Shown here: positions 17,217 to 25,100 of the stretch, piece after piece
Numbering within the stretch: the first letter of the stretch is position 1
Layout of the letters: every line of letters begins with the position of its first letter
Assembly (NCBI RefSeq): GCF_002264395.1
Contig: NZ_NFVA01000014.1
Coordinates: forward strand, 27,041 to 91,040
Source: Paenibacillus sp. VTT E-133291
GTDB taxonomy: Bacteria > Bacillota > Bacilli > Paenibacillales > Paenibacillaceae
Length of the DNA stretch: 64,000 bases
Direction: 5' to 3'
Translations under genes and position numbers: made by a program
The notes under the pieces: generated by a model
Seen by the model: only the letters and a program-made list of their open reading frames with translations
What the model was told of the DNA's origin: nothing
The model's database searches: none

Positions 17217-18857
17217 ATGCGCAAAAAAGTTATCGGAAGAATTTGCAGTACAATTATGGTTTGCAGTCTGCTTGCAGCAGGGAACGGAACGGCCTATGCC
17301 AGTGGCGCCAATAACTCTGATGCGCCTACAAACAAAACGGTCAAGAACGTGATCCTGTTTATTACGGATGGGATGAGCTTGTCCGATGTGAACTTGGCCA
17401 GATGGTATCAGGGAGGGCAGGCGCTTACGATGGACAAGTATTTCAGCGGGCTGGTGAGAACCTACTCTACGGATTCACTTACCACAGATTCCGCTGCGGG
17501 AGCTACGGCTTATGCCACAGGCCATAAGGTCAAGAGTGAGACGGTATCCATACTGCCCGACCGAATCACGATGCCGTTCGTGGATGCAGTTAAGCCAGAG
17601 GACGTGAACAAACCTCTGCTTACAATTATGGATGCAGCGAGAATGGCAGGGAAAAGTACAGGAACGGTATTTACTTGTGAATTAACGGATGCGACGCCGG
17701 CTACATTTTTAAGTCATGCATATACGCGTGACAATGCGCAGTCAATTGCAGAACAGATGGTCTACAGTGGTGTAGATGTTCTTCTTGGGGGTGGGTCCGG
17801 GTATTTGGTACCCGGCAAAGAAGATATTAACCGCAAGGATGGAGAAGATTTAACCAAAGTCTTGAAATCAAATGGGTATGAATACGTAACGGATAAAGCA
17901 GGTTTAATGAATTCTAAAACGAATAAAATCTGGGGTCTGTTCAACCCCGAAGCACTGGATGCTGATTTTGACCTGAACCCGCAAAAGCAACCGAGCCTTG
18001 CTGAAATGACCAAAGTTGCTGTAGGGAAGTTGTCACAGAACGAGAAAGGTTTCATTCTGATGGTCGAAGCAAGTCAGATTGACTGGTATGGTCATGATAA
18101 CGATCCGGTGGGGATTATGAGTGAGACATTAGCGTTTGATAAAGCCTTCAAAGCCGCTGTTGACTTTGCAGAAAAAGACGGAAATACAGCAGTCTTGTCC
18201 GTTTCAGATCATGCTACTGGCGGGCTCAATATGACGAACTATGATTCTACTAAAGACCTAGTCTCCGTGATGAAGAAAGCAAAGCATACCAGTTATTACA
18301 TTGAAGACAGTATTAATGAGAACAATTTCAAAAAGGTCCTTGCGGATAATTATGGACTTAGTGATTTAACCAAAGAAGAAGCGGATCAAGTCAGATTAGG
18401 TATGAAGGATAACCTTTCGCCGGTCATCGGTAAAATCTTGGGAAATAAGATAGGCGTAACCTTCTCTACGGATGATCACACATCGGAAGAAGTCGGATTG
18501 TTCGCCTACCATCCGGCTAATTATAAACCGACCGATTTCGTGAACAGCGGTGTAATCCAGAATACGGATGTGAATAAGTATATTCAAGAAGTAACCGGAC
18601 TAAATCTGGCTGAGCTTCAGGATACGCTGTACGTATCCAGTGATAAATTCATGTCCAAAGGAGCTACGATCACCCTAGACAAGACCGATAAGACGAATCC
18701 GGTGGTTGTAGTGAAAAAAGCAGGTCAGGTTCTCAAGCTGCCTATTGATAAAAACATCGCCATTCTGGATGGCAAAACAACGAAACTCAATGTGCTGACG
18801 GTAATGATTAAGGATAAAGTGTGGGTTTCGCAGGATGCCGTAGACTTGATTCTCTGA
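17217..18857 (+). CDS. Secreted alkaline phosphatase with C-terminal copper-amine-oxidase-like domain
   Basis: A 546-residue exported protein with a signal peptide ending near AYASG. The alkaline phosphatase superfamily core has the first metal site in LFITDGMS, the nucleophile serine in TTDSAAGATAYATGH, and later ligands in QIDWYGHDND, SVSDHATGG and TDDHTSEEVGLFAY. About 75 residues at the C-terminus resemble the copper amine oxidase N-terminal-like domain often appended to Paenibacillus exoproteins. It releases phosphate from phosphomonoesters outside the cell. AGAGGAGG precedes the ATG. I see no TTAACA-type Pho box upstream, so PhoP control is not supported here. Confidence 0.9.
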   Translation: MRKKVIGRICSTIMVCSLLAAGNGTAYASGANNSDAPTNKTVKNVILFITDGMSLSDVNLARWYQGGQALTMDKYFSGLVRTYSTDSLTTDSAAGATAYATGHKVKSETVSILPDRITMPFVDAVKPEDVNKPLLTIMDAARMAGKSTGTVFTCELTDATPATFLSHAYTRDNAQSIAEQMVYSGVDVLLGGGSGYLVPGKEDINRKDGEDLTKVLKSNGYEYVTDKAGLMNSKTNKIWGLFNPEALDADFDLNPQKQPSLAEMTKVAVGKLSQNEKGFILMVEASQIDWYGHDNDPVGIMSETLAFDKAFKAAVDFAEKDGNTAVLSVSDHATGGLNMTNYDSTKDLVSVMKKAKHTSYYIEDSINENNFKKVLADNYGLSDLTKEEADQVRLGMKDNLSPVIGKILGNKIGVTFSTDDHTSEEVGLFAYHPANYKPTDFVNSGVIQNTDVNKYIQEVTGLNLAELQDTLYVSSDKFMSKGATITLDKTDKTNPVVVVKKAGQVLKLPIDKNIAILDGKTTKLNVLTVMIKDKVWVSQDAVDLIL

Positions 18858-18889
18858 TTATTAAAGTTTAGGGTATGATTCTTCGCCGA

Positions 18890-18908
18890 AAAGTTAAAGC
18901 GCTTAAAC
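18890..18908 (+). promoter_or_regulatory. LacI/CcpA-type operator-like element, copy 2
   Basis: This is the same 19 bases as 7815-7833, with the AAGCGCTT core. It lies 33 bases downstream of the alkaline phosphatase stop and overlaps the first bases of the terminator stem, an odd place for an operator. It may have moved by rearrangement or control a lost downstream gene. Confidence 0.4.
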
Positions 18909-18943
18909 CCAAAAACCCCTTATAAAAAAGGGGTTTTTGGGTT
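18906..18943 (+). terminator. Strong terminator-like hairpin
   Basis: A perfect 16-bp stem (18906-18921 with 18928-18943) around a 6-base loop, with internal runs of five A and five T. It ends the alkaline phosphatase transcript. Confidence 0.75.
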
Positions 18944-19109
18944 GGGAAAAGAAATTTCGACTTGAATTGGAATCAGGAAAGTGAGTGATCGTGAAAATCT
19001 CCCCGCGGGAGGCTTTTGAATACATACCAAGGAAGTACATCTGAAGGTTTTTAGATTGAGCCCAACAATAGGAAGTTAATTTTTTCGTTAATAAGAATTG
19101 ACTTTCACA

Positions 19110-19157
19110 CTACCTGTAACTACAATAGTTACAGGTAGTAGTAACAGTCCCTGTTAC
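19110..19157. repeat. Two adjacent inverted repeats
   Basis: A 12-bp stem CTACCTGTAACT/AGTTACAGGTAG (19110-19138) is followed at once by GTAACAG-TCC-CTGTTAC (19141-19157). They sit at the 5' edge of the azoreductase remnant and share GTAAC/GTTAC sequences, so they may mark a deletion or insertion junction. Confidence 0.5.
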
Positions 19158-19382
19158 AGATAAAAAAGCACTTCATACTCAAGCACCTGGTGCTTTCTAC
19201 TCTGAAGGTCCAGCTGAAGAACTAGAGAGGGGGCATCTCCATTTTTAGGTAATAAAGAATTTTTTTGGCGTCCCTTCTTTTGAAGCAATAGATGTTGAAG
19301 GGCATAATAAGGCGCTGAAAAAGCACAATAGATTAAAGAAGATGCAATTCTACGCGCTAAAAAGTTAGCAGAGAATTTCTAA
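19141..19382 (+). pseudogene. Remnant of an FMN-dependent NADH-azoreductase gene (C-terminal part)
   Basis: One frame reads [20 protein letters not shown], then AEELERGH, an in-frame stop near 19243, then VIKNFFGVPSFEAIDVEGHN. A different frame ends EDAILRAKKLAENF before TAA at 19380-19382. This order matches the C-terminal half of AzoR-type azoreductases, which reduce quinones and azo compounds. One nonsense codon, one frameshift near 19320-19345 and the missing N-terminal flavodoxin half make it a clear pseudogene. It lies just upstream of a DsbA-like/MBL/NTF2 cluster that may have belonged to the same electrophile-stress locus. Confidence 0.7.
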
Positions 19383-19430
19383 GTAACAGCGAGACTGCTT
19401 AATAATAAAAAATAAAGGTAGGCGTTTTTA

Positions 19431-20051
19431 ATGGAGATAAAACAAGACACCCTTATATATATATGGGATGCATATTGTGGATGGTGCTATGGATTTTCAG
19501 AAAGTATTAAAGGGTTTCACAAAAATCACCCTGAAATTCCGTTAACTGTTTTATCCGGAGGATTATTTTTAGATAATCTGCCAATAAAAAAATTCTCATA
19601 TATATCAGAAGGTAATAAAAGAATAAATGAACTTACTGGTGCGGAATTTGGTCCTTCATATCAGGCGTTGTTGTCAGAAGGTACTTTTACAATGAATTCA
19701 AAGGATGCTGCAATTGGCTTTTCAGCTTTACGTTCATTAGCACCGAACCGTTTATTAGAATTTACTTCTGCCATGCAAAAAGCGTTTTATTATAATGGAA
19801 AAAGTCTGAGTGACCCTGAAACATATCGTAAGATAGCTATGGATCATCATTTGGATCCTGAACAAGTACTAGAGCGACTAAAATCTCAAGAAACTATAAT
19901 AGATGTTCAAAATGATTTCAACACGGTTCAACAACTTGGTATAAATAGCTACCCCTCTTTACTTCTACACAAGGATAACCAATTAATTACTATTGGTGGC
20001 GGAGTAATGACGTCGGATAAAATTGAAGCACGTTTTAAAGATTGTTATTAA
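19431..20051 (+). CDS. DsbA-family thiol oxidoreductase-like protein (FrnE/SpxH-like)
   Basis: A 206-residue cytoplasmic protein with a thioredoxin fold broken by a helical insertion. The redox motif CGWC lies near residue 16 in WDAYCGWCYG, and the cis-proline region is SYPSLLL near residue 177. No signal peptide is seen. Relatives include FrnE-like disulfide isomerases and SpxH/YjbH adaptors, which share the CxWC motif; the sequence does not decide between them. AAAGGTAGG SD. It is followed by an MBL-fold gene and an NTF2-like gene on the same strand, and preceded by the azoreductase remnant, suggesting a thiol/quinone stress setting. Confidence 0.72.
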   Translation: MEIKQDTLIYIWDAYCGWCYGFSESIKGFHKNHPEIPLTVLSGGLFLDNLPIKKFSYISEGNKRINELTGAEFGPSYQALLSEGTFTMNSKDAAIGFSALRSLAPNRLLEFTSAMQKAFYYNGKSLSDPETYRKIAMDHHLDPEQVLERLKSQETIIDVQNDFNTVQQLGINSYPSLLLHKDNQLITIGGGVMTSDKIEARFKDCY

Positions 20052-20175
20052 GGATTTTAATTTAAGGTATAAAACATTTATCATTCCACAGAATATATCG
20101 GCTGAGAGGAAGAATAAAGCTCCTGAAAAAGCGTTAGAAATTAAAGATGGTTCAATAAAAAGGAGATAAAATTCT

Positions 20176-20997
20176 ATGTTTAAAACAATCGAAATAAATC
20201 AAAATGATGTGAAATTGACGATATTTAGTTCTGAAGAAAAAAGTTTTATGGTGACTGCAACCTTAGTTGAAAAAGCAGGACATGCATTCTTAATAAATGC
20301 GAAATTTACTCAATCCGATTCGAAAGAAATTGTTGATTTCCTAAATGAAAATAACTTGTCTTTAGATAAAATTTTTATTATTCATGGAGATCCGGACTAC
20401 TATTTTGGGTTAGAAAGTATTAAAGCAGCTTATCCAGAAGCCATTGCGTATGCCACAGAATCTACTGTTGAACATATTGTTCATTCTGTTTTAGGTAAAT
20501 TAAAAGTTTGGAAAGATGCACTTGGAGAAAACGCGCCAAGTAATGTTGTATTGCCTCAAGTATTTGCAGAAAAAACTATTGACTTTCAAGGTTTAACATT
20601 TGAACTTGTAGGTTTAGATAATTACAGAACTAGCTTATTTAACAGAGAATTAAAATTATTGATTGGTGGCATTGAAATATTCAACGAAATACATGTTTTC
20701 TTAGCAGATACTAGCTCAAAAGAAGCAATGGAAGCTTGGATTGAGAACTTGAAAGTGTTACAAGGATTAAATGCTAATATAATCGTACCAAGCCATGGTT
20801 CAATAGAAAAATCCTTAGATAATCAAGCCCTTATTGCAACTAGCAATTATCTGAAAACTGCAATTAAAGCCTCTGAAGAAAGTAAAACTTCTACGGATTT
20901 TGTTGCAAAACTTGAAGCAGCATATCCAGGCTATGCAAATAAAGGCGTATTAGAATTAAGTGCAAAAGTTGTAACGAAAGAAATTCCTTGGGGGTAA
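20176..20997 (+). CDS. Metallo-beta-lactamase-fold protein with atypical metal motif
   Basis: 273 residues with a beta-lactamase-like alpha-beta fold. A first strand pair ends FLINAKF, then the segment IIHGDPDYYFGLES where the canonical HxHxDH motif should be; the third position carries Asp in place of His and the last His is Tyr. Later a segment ends VPSHG, retaining the final-site His. With only some zinc ligands it may bind one metal or act differently from hydrolytic members. Good AAAAGGAG before the ATG. The following NTF2-like gene starts 4 bases after its stop, so the two are translationally coupled. Substrate unknown. Confidence 0.7.
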   Translation: MFKTIEINQNDVKLTIFSSEEKSFMVTATLVEKAGHAFLINAKFTQSDSKEIVDFLNENNLSLDKIFIIHGDPDYYFGLESIKAAYPEAIAYATESTVEHIVHSVLGKLKVWKDALGENAPSNVVLPQVFAEKTIDFQGLTFELVGLDNYRTSLFNRELKLLIGGIEIFNEIHVFLADTSSKEAMEAWIENLKVLQGLNANIIVPSHGSIEKSLDNQALIATSNYLKTAIKASEESKTSTDFVAKLEAAYPGYANKGVLELSAKVVTKEIPWG

Positions 20998-21001
20998 TGT
21001 T

Positions 21002-21400
21002 ATGAATATTTATCAAAAATTATTACATGAAACGTATGTATTAACCGGTGAAGGAAAATTGGATGCCTTCAAAATGTATTTAAGTGATAATGTATCTTGG
21101 ACAGAAGCTGCTGGATTTCCTTATGCGGGTACTTATGTAGGTCCAGATGAAGTAGTGAAAAACGTACATGAACGCCTTGGAACCGAATGGGATGGCTATT
21201 CTGCAAAAGATGAAATCTATGCGTTTAATAATAACACTGTTATCGTCTACGGAAAATATAGTGGGACGTATAAAGCAACAGGAAAATCATTTATAGCAGA
21301 CTTTTGCCATCTATATGAATTTGATGAGAATGATAAGGTTAATAAATTTATTCAAATCGTGGACAGCGCAACTGTCAATAATGCATTAAGTTCAAATTAG
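21002..21400 (+). CDS. NTF2-like / SnoaL-like small protein
   Basis: This 132-residue alpha+beta barrel protein has the usual layout: N-terminal helices, a segment FKMYLSDNVSWTEAAG, a central PDEVVKNVHERLG helix, then strands ending HLYEFDENDKVNKFIQIVDS. Family members are either small isomerase-like enzymes or ligand-binding proteins. The GGGGG SD lies in the end of the MBL-fold gene and the two genes are separated by only 4 bases, so they should be made together. No catalytic residues can be assigned with confidence. Confidence 0.7.
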   Translation: MNIYQKLLHETYVLTGEGKLDAFKMYLSDNVSWTEAAGFPYAGTYVGPDEVVKNVHERLGTEWDGYSAKDEIYAFNNNTVIVYGKYSGTYKATGKSFIADFCHLYEFDENDKVNKFIQIVDSATVNNALSSN

Positions 21401-21424
21401 TTGTTTGTAACTTAATTTGTATAC

Positions 21425-21465
21425 GGGGTAGCGGCAGGATAACCGCATTTTCCTGACGCTACCCC
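21425..21465 (+). repeat. Long inverted repeat after the NTF2-like gene
   Basis: GGGGTAGCG/CGCTACCCC outer arms and AGGA/TCCT inner arms form a long GC-rich hairpin. No T run follows. It may act as an RNA 3' end stabiliser or partial terminator. Confidence 0.5.
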
Positions 21466-21503
21466 ATCGCTATCAAGCTAAGGTTTTACACTACCTATAA
21501 AGC

Positions 21504-21554
21504 AAAAAGACGTTATCCTCTCTATAGAATTTTTGGAAAGGATGGCGTTTTTTT
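21504..21554 (+). terminator. Terminator-like hairpin
   Basis: AAAAAGACGTTATCC pairs with GGATGGCGTTTTTTT over 15 positions if G-U pairs are counted, ending in seven T. Confidence 0.6.
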
Positions 21555-21722
21555 ATGAATTTTTCGATTCTTGACGAACTTCCGGTAAAGATGCACGCTG
21601 CAACTGAGGATAAAGATATCACGATGAGACAAATTCATCGAACATGCGGTTCAACCGTTGGTGTGAACAGAGCGATAAGATTGACCACGAAGCTGTTAAA
21701 AGTGGATGAAAACGATGCTTAA
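21555..21722 (+). CDS. Possible short ORF (55 aa), doubtful
   Basis: An ATG directly after the terminator T run opens 55 codons (MNFSILDELPVKMHAATEDK then a basic, Thr-rich C-terminus). There is no separate SD, because the only GGAAAGGA lies inside the terminator hairpin. The product matches no family I know. It may be the tail of a decayed gene. Nothing else is seen between 21401 and the DUF418 gene. Confidence 0.2.
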   Translation: MNFSILDELPVKMHAATEDKDITMRQIHRTCGSTVGVNRAIRLTTKLLKVDENDA

Positions 21723-21774
21723 TTGGAAAAATGAGAACATCAACTACCATCGCTGCCCAAGTTAGCGAGAGTTT

Positions 21775-22821
21775 TTATCGTTTTGTAGTTTGTTTTGTTC
21801 CATAGGTCAACAAGCGCCAACCCTTTTCTAAGGGTCCCATAGAAAAGAACTTGAACCAGATGGTACTAAAAATGATTTGAATCAAATAAATCAGAACAGC
21901 GATGTAGAGAATATCTTTTGGTGAGACGACTTCGAGACCTATAATTGAAATGATTGCTGTCCCTATAATGCTTTGAGCTACATAATTTGTAAATGCCATT
22001 TGACCAACTCGTGCTATGGGTCTCAAAATTTTCACGATATGTTTATTCTCTAATAGTAGAAATAATGTGGTTAAGTAAAACAAAGTGGTTGGAAGTGACC
22101 CTATGGCTGTAACTGAATCTACATAGCTGTTCCCGCTTTGAGAAGCGTTCCAAATCCATAATGAGAAACCAACGAACAAAAGAAAAGATACAATCTGAAT
22201 CCATCTAATCGGTTTGTACAATTGTTGTATGCGTGTCAGCCAACCTGATTTTGCGGTTAAAAAGCCAGTTAAAAACATGATGAAGATTTGTATAGCGTCA
22301 TTAGAAAACAGATCTAACACAGTTGATAACACCCCAAGTGAGGGTGAAAATATTGTTGACATCAGGCAAAGGATATAAATTAATGTCATGCCAACAAGCC
22401 ATTTTTTAAGGGTAGAAATCTTCGCGTAATAAAAAGGGATCAACAACAATCCGATAATGGCGTAAGCGGGTAGAATCGATCCCCAAAAGATAAATATATG
22501 AATGATTCCCATCAGCAAGAGGATTAGTAAACGTCTAGCCATACGCTTTCTTGGTTGATCTCCCCGGCTTTCAGCTCTTGAGGCGAAAATGTACAGGCCT
22601 ACTCCAAAAAGGAATGAAAAAATAGAAAAGAATTTTTTTTGTACGAAGATGGTGATTAAAGTACTGATGATTCCATTAATGCCACTATAGTCTGGCAAGG
22701 GATCTCCTTCCATAATAAGTTTAAAGCCCCCAACATTTATAAGCAGTATGCCAAAAAGAGCAAGTCCGCGAATGATGTCGAGTGAAATAATTCTTTCTTT
22801 TTGTGAGATGGAGGGGTTCAT
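21775..22821 (-). CDS. DUF418 membrane protein
   Basis: A 348-residue protein with about eight membrane helices. It has the family signatures: an N-terminal RIISLDIIRGLALFGIL segment, KKFFSIFSFLFGVG, and the C-terminal GPLEKGWRLLTYG. DUF418 proteins resemble membrane acyltransferases/transporters and have no firm function; several sit with envelope or peptide-resistance genes. AAAGGAGAAC precedes ATG 22821. Its promoter has the same two 9-base direct repeats, spacing and -10 hexamer as the ABC transporter promoter at 24258-24301, so it very probably belongs to the regulon of the nearby two-component system. Confidence 0.82.
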   Translation of the reverse strand: MNPSISQKERIISLDIIRGLALFGILLINVGGFKLIMEGDPLPDYSGINGIISTLITIFVQKKFFSIFSFLFGVGLYIFASRAESRGDQPRKRMARRLLILLLMGIIHIFIFWGSILPAYAIIGLLLIPFYYAKISTLKKWLVGMTLIYILCLMSTIFSPSLGVLSTVLDLFSNDAIQIFIMFLTGFLTAKSGWLTRIQQLYKPIRWIQIVSFLLFVGFSLWIWNASQSGNSYVDSVTAIGSLPTTLFYLTTLFLLLENKHIVKILRPIARVGQMAFTNYVAQSIIGTAIISIIGLEVVSPKDILYIAVLIYLIQIIFSTIWFKFFSMGPLEKGWRLLTYGTKQTTKR

Positions 22822-22862
22822 TATAGTTCTCCTTTGAAAATAATTTTATTTGCCTAGAAGTC

Positions 22863-22906
22863 ACTATAAGTTGCGAACCTTACATTAAATGAATGTCAAC
22901 ATTACA
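22863..22906 (-). promoter_or_regulatory. Regulator direct repeats and -10 of the DUF418 gene
   Basis: Read on the minus strand: TGTAATGTT (22898-22906), 13 bases, TGTAAGGTT (22876-22884), 7 bases, TATAGT (22863-22868). The layout equals that at 24258-24301 base for base in spacing. The repeats take the place of a -35 element, as is usual for activation by an OmpR-type regulator. Confidence 0.7.
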
Positions 22907-23004
22907 GAATCCTTAAATCTGATAAAATGTTCCAACTCCAGTTGAATTAGAATCCGTTTTATGGTTAATATGAATACTAAATAATTATGGGGTGTGAACT
23001 AGAA

Positions 23005-24156
23005 ATGTCAGCATATACGCAACCAATCTTTGTGGCAGCGATCTTTTTTGTTGTTTTAGCATTCGCCTTATTTATCCCATGGCTCGTGTATACCTATAGA
23101 AAGTTTAATTATCTGCCTTTTTCAACTACATTAATTTCGTTTTCATTTATCTTTTACTTTCTAGCAGCGTTATTTTTAGTTTTGTTGCCGTTGCCAGAAA
23201 CACGCAATACTTGTTCGCTACAAAAACCGGGTACACAACACTATTCCCTTATACCTTTTCAATTTATTGTGAGTACCTTTGATAATAGTGGTGTAGTTCT
23301 GTCACAGCCTGCAACGTATAGACTGTTATTTAGCCAACCATCGTTCTATCAAGCCTTTTTTAATTTTTTGCTGTTATTACCTTTTGGTGTTTATTTGCGA
23401 TACTTTTTTCAAGACAAGAAACACTGGAAGAAAGCGCTAGGGATCACCTTCTCACTAACATTATTTTATGAGGTCACACAGGTAACCGGCATTTACGGAA
23501 TTTATAATTGCCCTTATCGTATTTTTGATGTGGATGATTTATTGTTGAATACTACTGGCGGGGTACTGGGATTCTTTATTGCTCCAGCCGTGTTGGCGTT
23601 ATTCCCCTCCAAAAAGAAAATTAATGAGAAATCAGAAACATTATTGGCTCTTGATGAAGTGAAAGGGATGTCTGTGTTGCTGGCAGTTATGATTGATATA
23701 TTTATCAGCAACATAGTGGTTAAAGTGGTGTTGAGTATGACCAACGTGAATATCGTTAGTGAATTTATTGCGACGACAGTGACGCTTTTTGTAACACTTT
23801 TTATAATTCCGTGGATTTGGAACGGAGCGACCATCGGTACGAAAATTATGCGCTATCGCTATGACAGTAAATTAAGCCAAAAGGAAACAAACAAGCGATT
23901 ATTTAAACGCTTTGGTGCGATTTACGCGATATACTTCATAACAGTCATTGCGAATACGTTAAATAACGTGGAGCTATCAATGGATTCTCCATTTTATAAG
24001 GCATCCATATTCTTAACGCTGGGTGCTGGATTGACCTTGTTCATATTATCGATCGTGCTGTTCATCCATGCGATATTAGTCGTGTTTGGCAAACAGAAAC
24101 GCCGCTTCTATTTTGATGATGCTTCTGATTTATATACAACGAGAAAAATAATGTAG
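23005..24156 (+). CDS. VanZ-like and RDD-domain membrane fusion protein
   Basis: 383 residues from ATG 23005, chosen because GGGGTG lies at normal distance; an in-frame ATG at 22987 has no SD. The N-terminal half (about 1-200) is VanZ-like with helices around LPFGVYLRYFF, FYEVTQ and FDVDDLLLNTTGG. The C-terminal half (about 215-370) is RDD-like with IWNGATIGTKIMRYR. VanZ proteins give low-level teicoplanin and lipoglycopeptide tolerance; the RDD part is of unknown role. It lies beside a peptide-resistance transporter, so an envelope-defence role is a reasonable inference. The direct repeats upstream face the other way, so its own control is unclear. Confidence 0.75.
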   Translation: MSAYTQPIFVAAIFFVVLAFALFIPWLVYTYRKFNYLPFSTTLISFSFIFYFLAALFLVLLPLPETRNTCSLQKPGTQHYSLIPFQFIVSTFDNSGVVLSQPATYRLLFSQPSFYQAFFNFLLLLPFGVYLRYFFQDKKHWKKALGITFSLTLFYEVTQVTGIYGIYNCPYRIFDVDDLLLNTTGGVLGFFIAPAVLALFPSKKKINEKSETLLALDEVKGMSVLLAVMIDIFISNIVVKVVLSMTNVNIVSEFIATTVTLFVTLFIIPWIWNGATIGTKIMRYRYDSKLSQKETNKRLFKRFGAIYAIYFITVIANTLNNVELSMDSPFYKASIFLTLGAGLTLFILSIVLFIHAILVVFGKQKRRFYFDDASDLYTTRKIM

Positions 24157-24191
24157 AACTCTCGGCTCAAAACTTACCTAAATCTTGAATA

Positions 24192-24238
24192 AAAGGGATA
24201 CTCCGTAGTCTTAAATGGCTACAGGGTATCCCTTTTTT
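24192..24238 (+). terminator. Rho-independent terminator
   Basis: AAAGGGATAC/GTATCCCTTT outer stem with an inner GTAG/CTAC stem, followed by a run of T. Confidence 0.85.
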
Positions 24239-24257
24239 TGTGTGGATTTAAGCTTAT

Positions 24258-24301
24258 TGTAAGGTTGGCATGAATTTGCTGTAAGGTTCACAGCCTATAG
24301 T
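24258..24301 (+). promoter_or_regulatory. Regulator direct repeats and -10 of the ABC transporter operon
   Basis: TGTAAGGTT (24258-24266), 13 bases, TGTAAGGTT (24280-24288), 7 bases, TATAGT (24296-24301). The 22-base period places both boxes on one helix face. The same arrangement precedes the DUF418 gene. Confidence 0.75.
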
Positions 24302-24332
24302 ATAAGTATCAGCAAATTATGAGGTGAAATGA

Positions 24333-25100
24333 ATGGAACCATTGTTAAAAGTTGAAAAAGTAAAAAAAGTGTATGGGAAGTTAAGTGCTGCTTATACAGC
24401 GTTAGAAGATGTATCTTTTGACATTCATGCAGGTGAGTTTGTCGGAATTATGGGCCCTTCCGGAGCGGGGAAATCAACCTTGCTAAATTTGTTAGCTACT
24501 ATAGATTCTCCAACTGAAGGCAAGATTTATATGAAGAACAAGAGTATTCATGATATGAAGGAAGCCGCTTTAGCAGACTTCCGACGTGAACATCTCGGCT
24601 TCATCTTCCAAGACTACAATTTACTCGATTCCTTGACTGTAAAGGAAAATATATTGCTTCCCTTGGCGATTGCTAAAGTTCCAGCAAAGGAAATCAATCA
24701 TCTCGTGACTCAGATCTCCAAAGTATTTGGGATTGAAGATTTACTGGCAAAATATCCTTATCAAATTTCTGGGGGGCAAAAACAAAGAACCGCTGCGGCT
24801 AGAGCGCTTGTGACAGAACCTGAGCTAATTTTGGCTGATGAGCCAACAGGTGCGCTTGACTCCAAATCAGCAACCGGTTTATTGGAAAGCTTAAGTACGC
24901 TAAATGAAAATAACCATTCGACCATTATGATGGTGACCCATGATGCATTTGCCGCAAGCTTCTGCCGCCGGATTATTTTCATCAAGGATGGTTCCTTTTC
25001 AACAGAAATATATCGTCAGGATCAAACACGCAAAGCCTTCTTCCAACAGATTTTAGATGTTCATGCAGCCATTGGGGGTGAGGTAGATGACGTTATTTAG
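24333..25100 (+). CDS. Bce-type ABC transporter ATP-binding protein
   Basis: This 255-residue ATPase has Walker A GPSGAGKST, Q-loop FIFQDYNLLD, signature SGGQKQR (starting from ISGGQ), Walker B LILADEPTGALD and H-loop VTHD. The FQDYNLLDSLTVKENI segment is typical of the BceA/YxdL peptide-7-exporter group, which frees envelope precursors from bacitracin-like or cationic peptides. Its last codons overlap the start of the permease gene by 14 bases. The regulated promoter directly upstream carries two TGTAAGGTT boxes. Confidence 0.9.
   Translation: MEPLLKVEKVKKVYGKLSAAYTALEDVSFDIHAGEFVGIMGPSGAGKSTLLNLLATIDSPTEGKIYMKNKSIHDMKEAALADFRREHLGFIFQDYNLLDSLTVKENILLPLAIAKVPAKEINHLVTQISKVFGIEDLLAKYPYQISGGQKQRTAAARALVTEPELILADEPTGALDSKSATGLLESLSTLNENNHSTIMMVTHDAFAASFCRRIIFIKDGSFSTEIYRQDQTRKAFFQQILDVHAAIGGEVDDVI

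Noticed and set aside
20050..20169. Open frame after the DsbA-like gene ending EIKDGSIKRR
   Set aside because: It looks protein-like for about 20 codons but has no start signal and no clear family; left as chance or a very short remnant.
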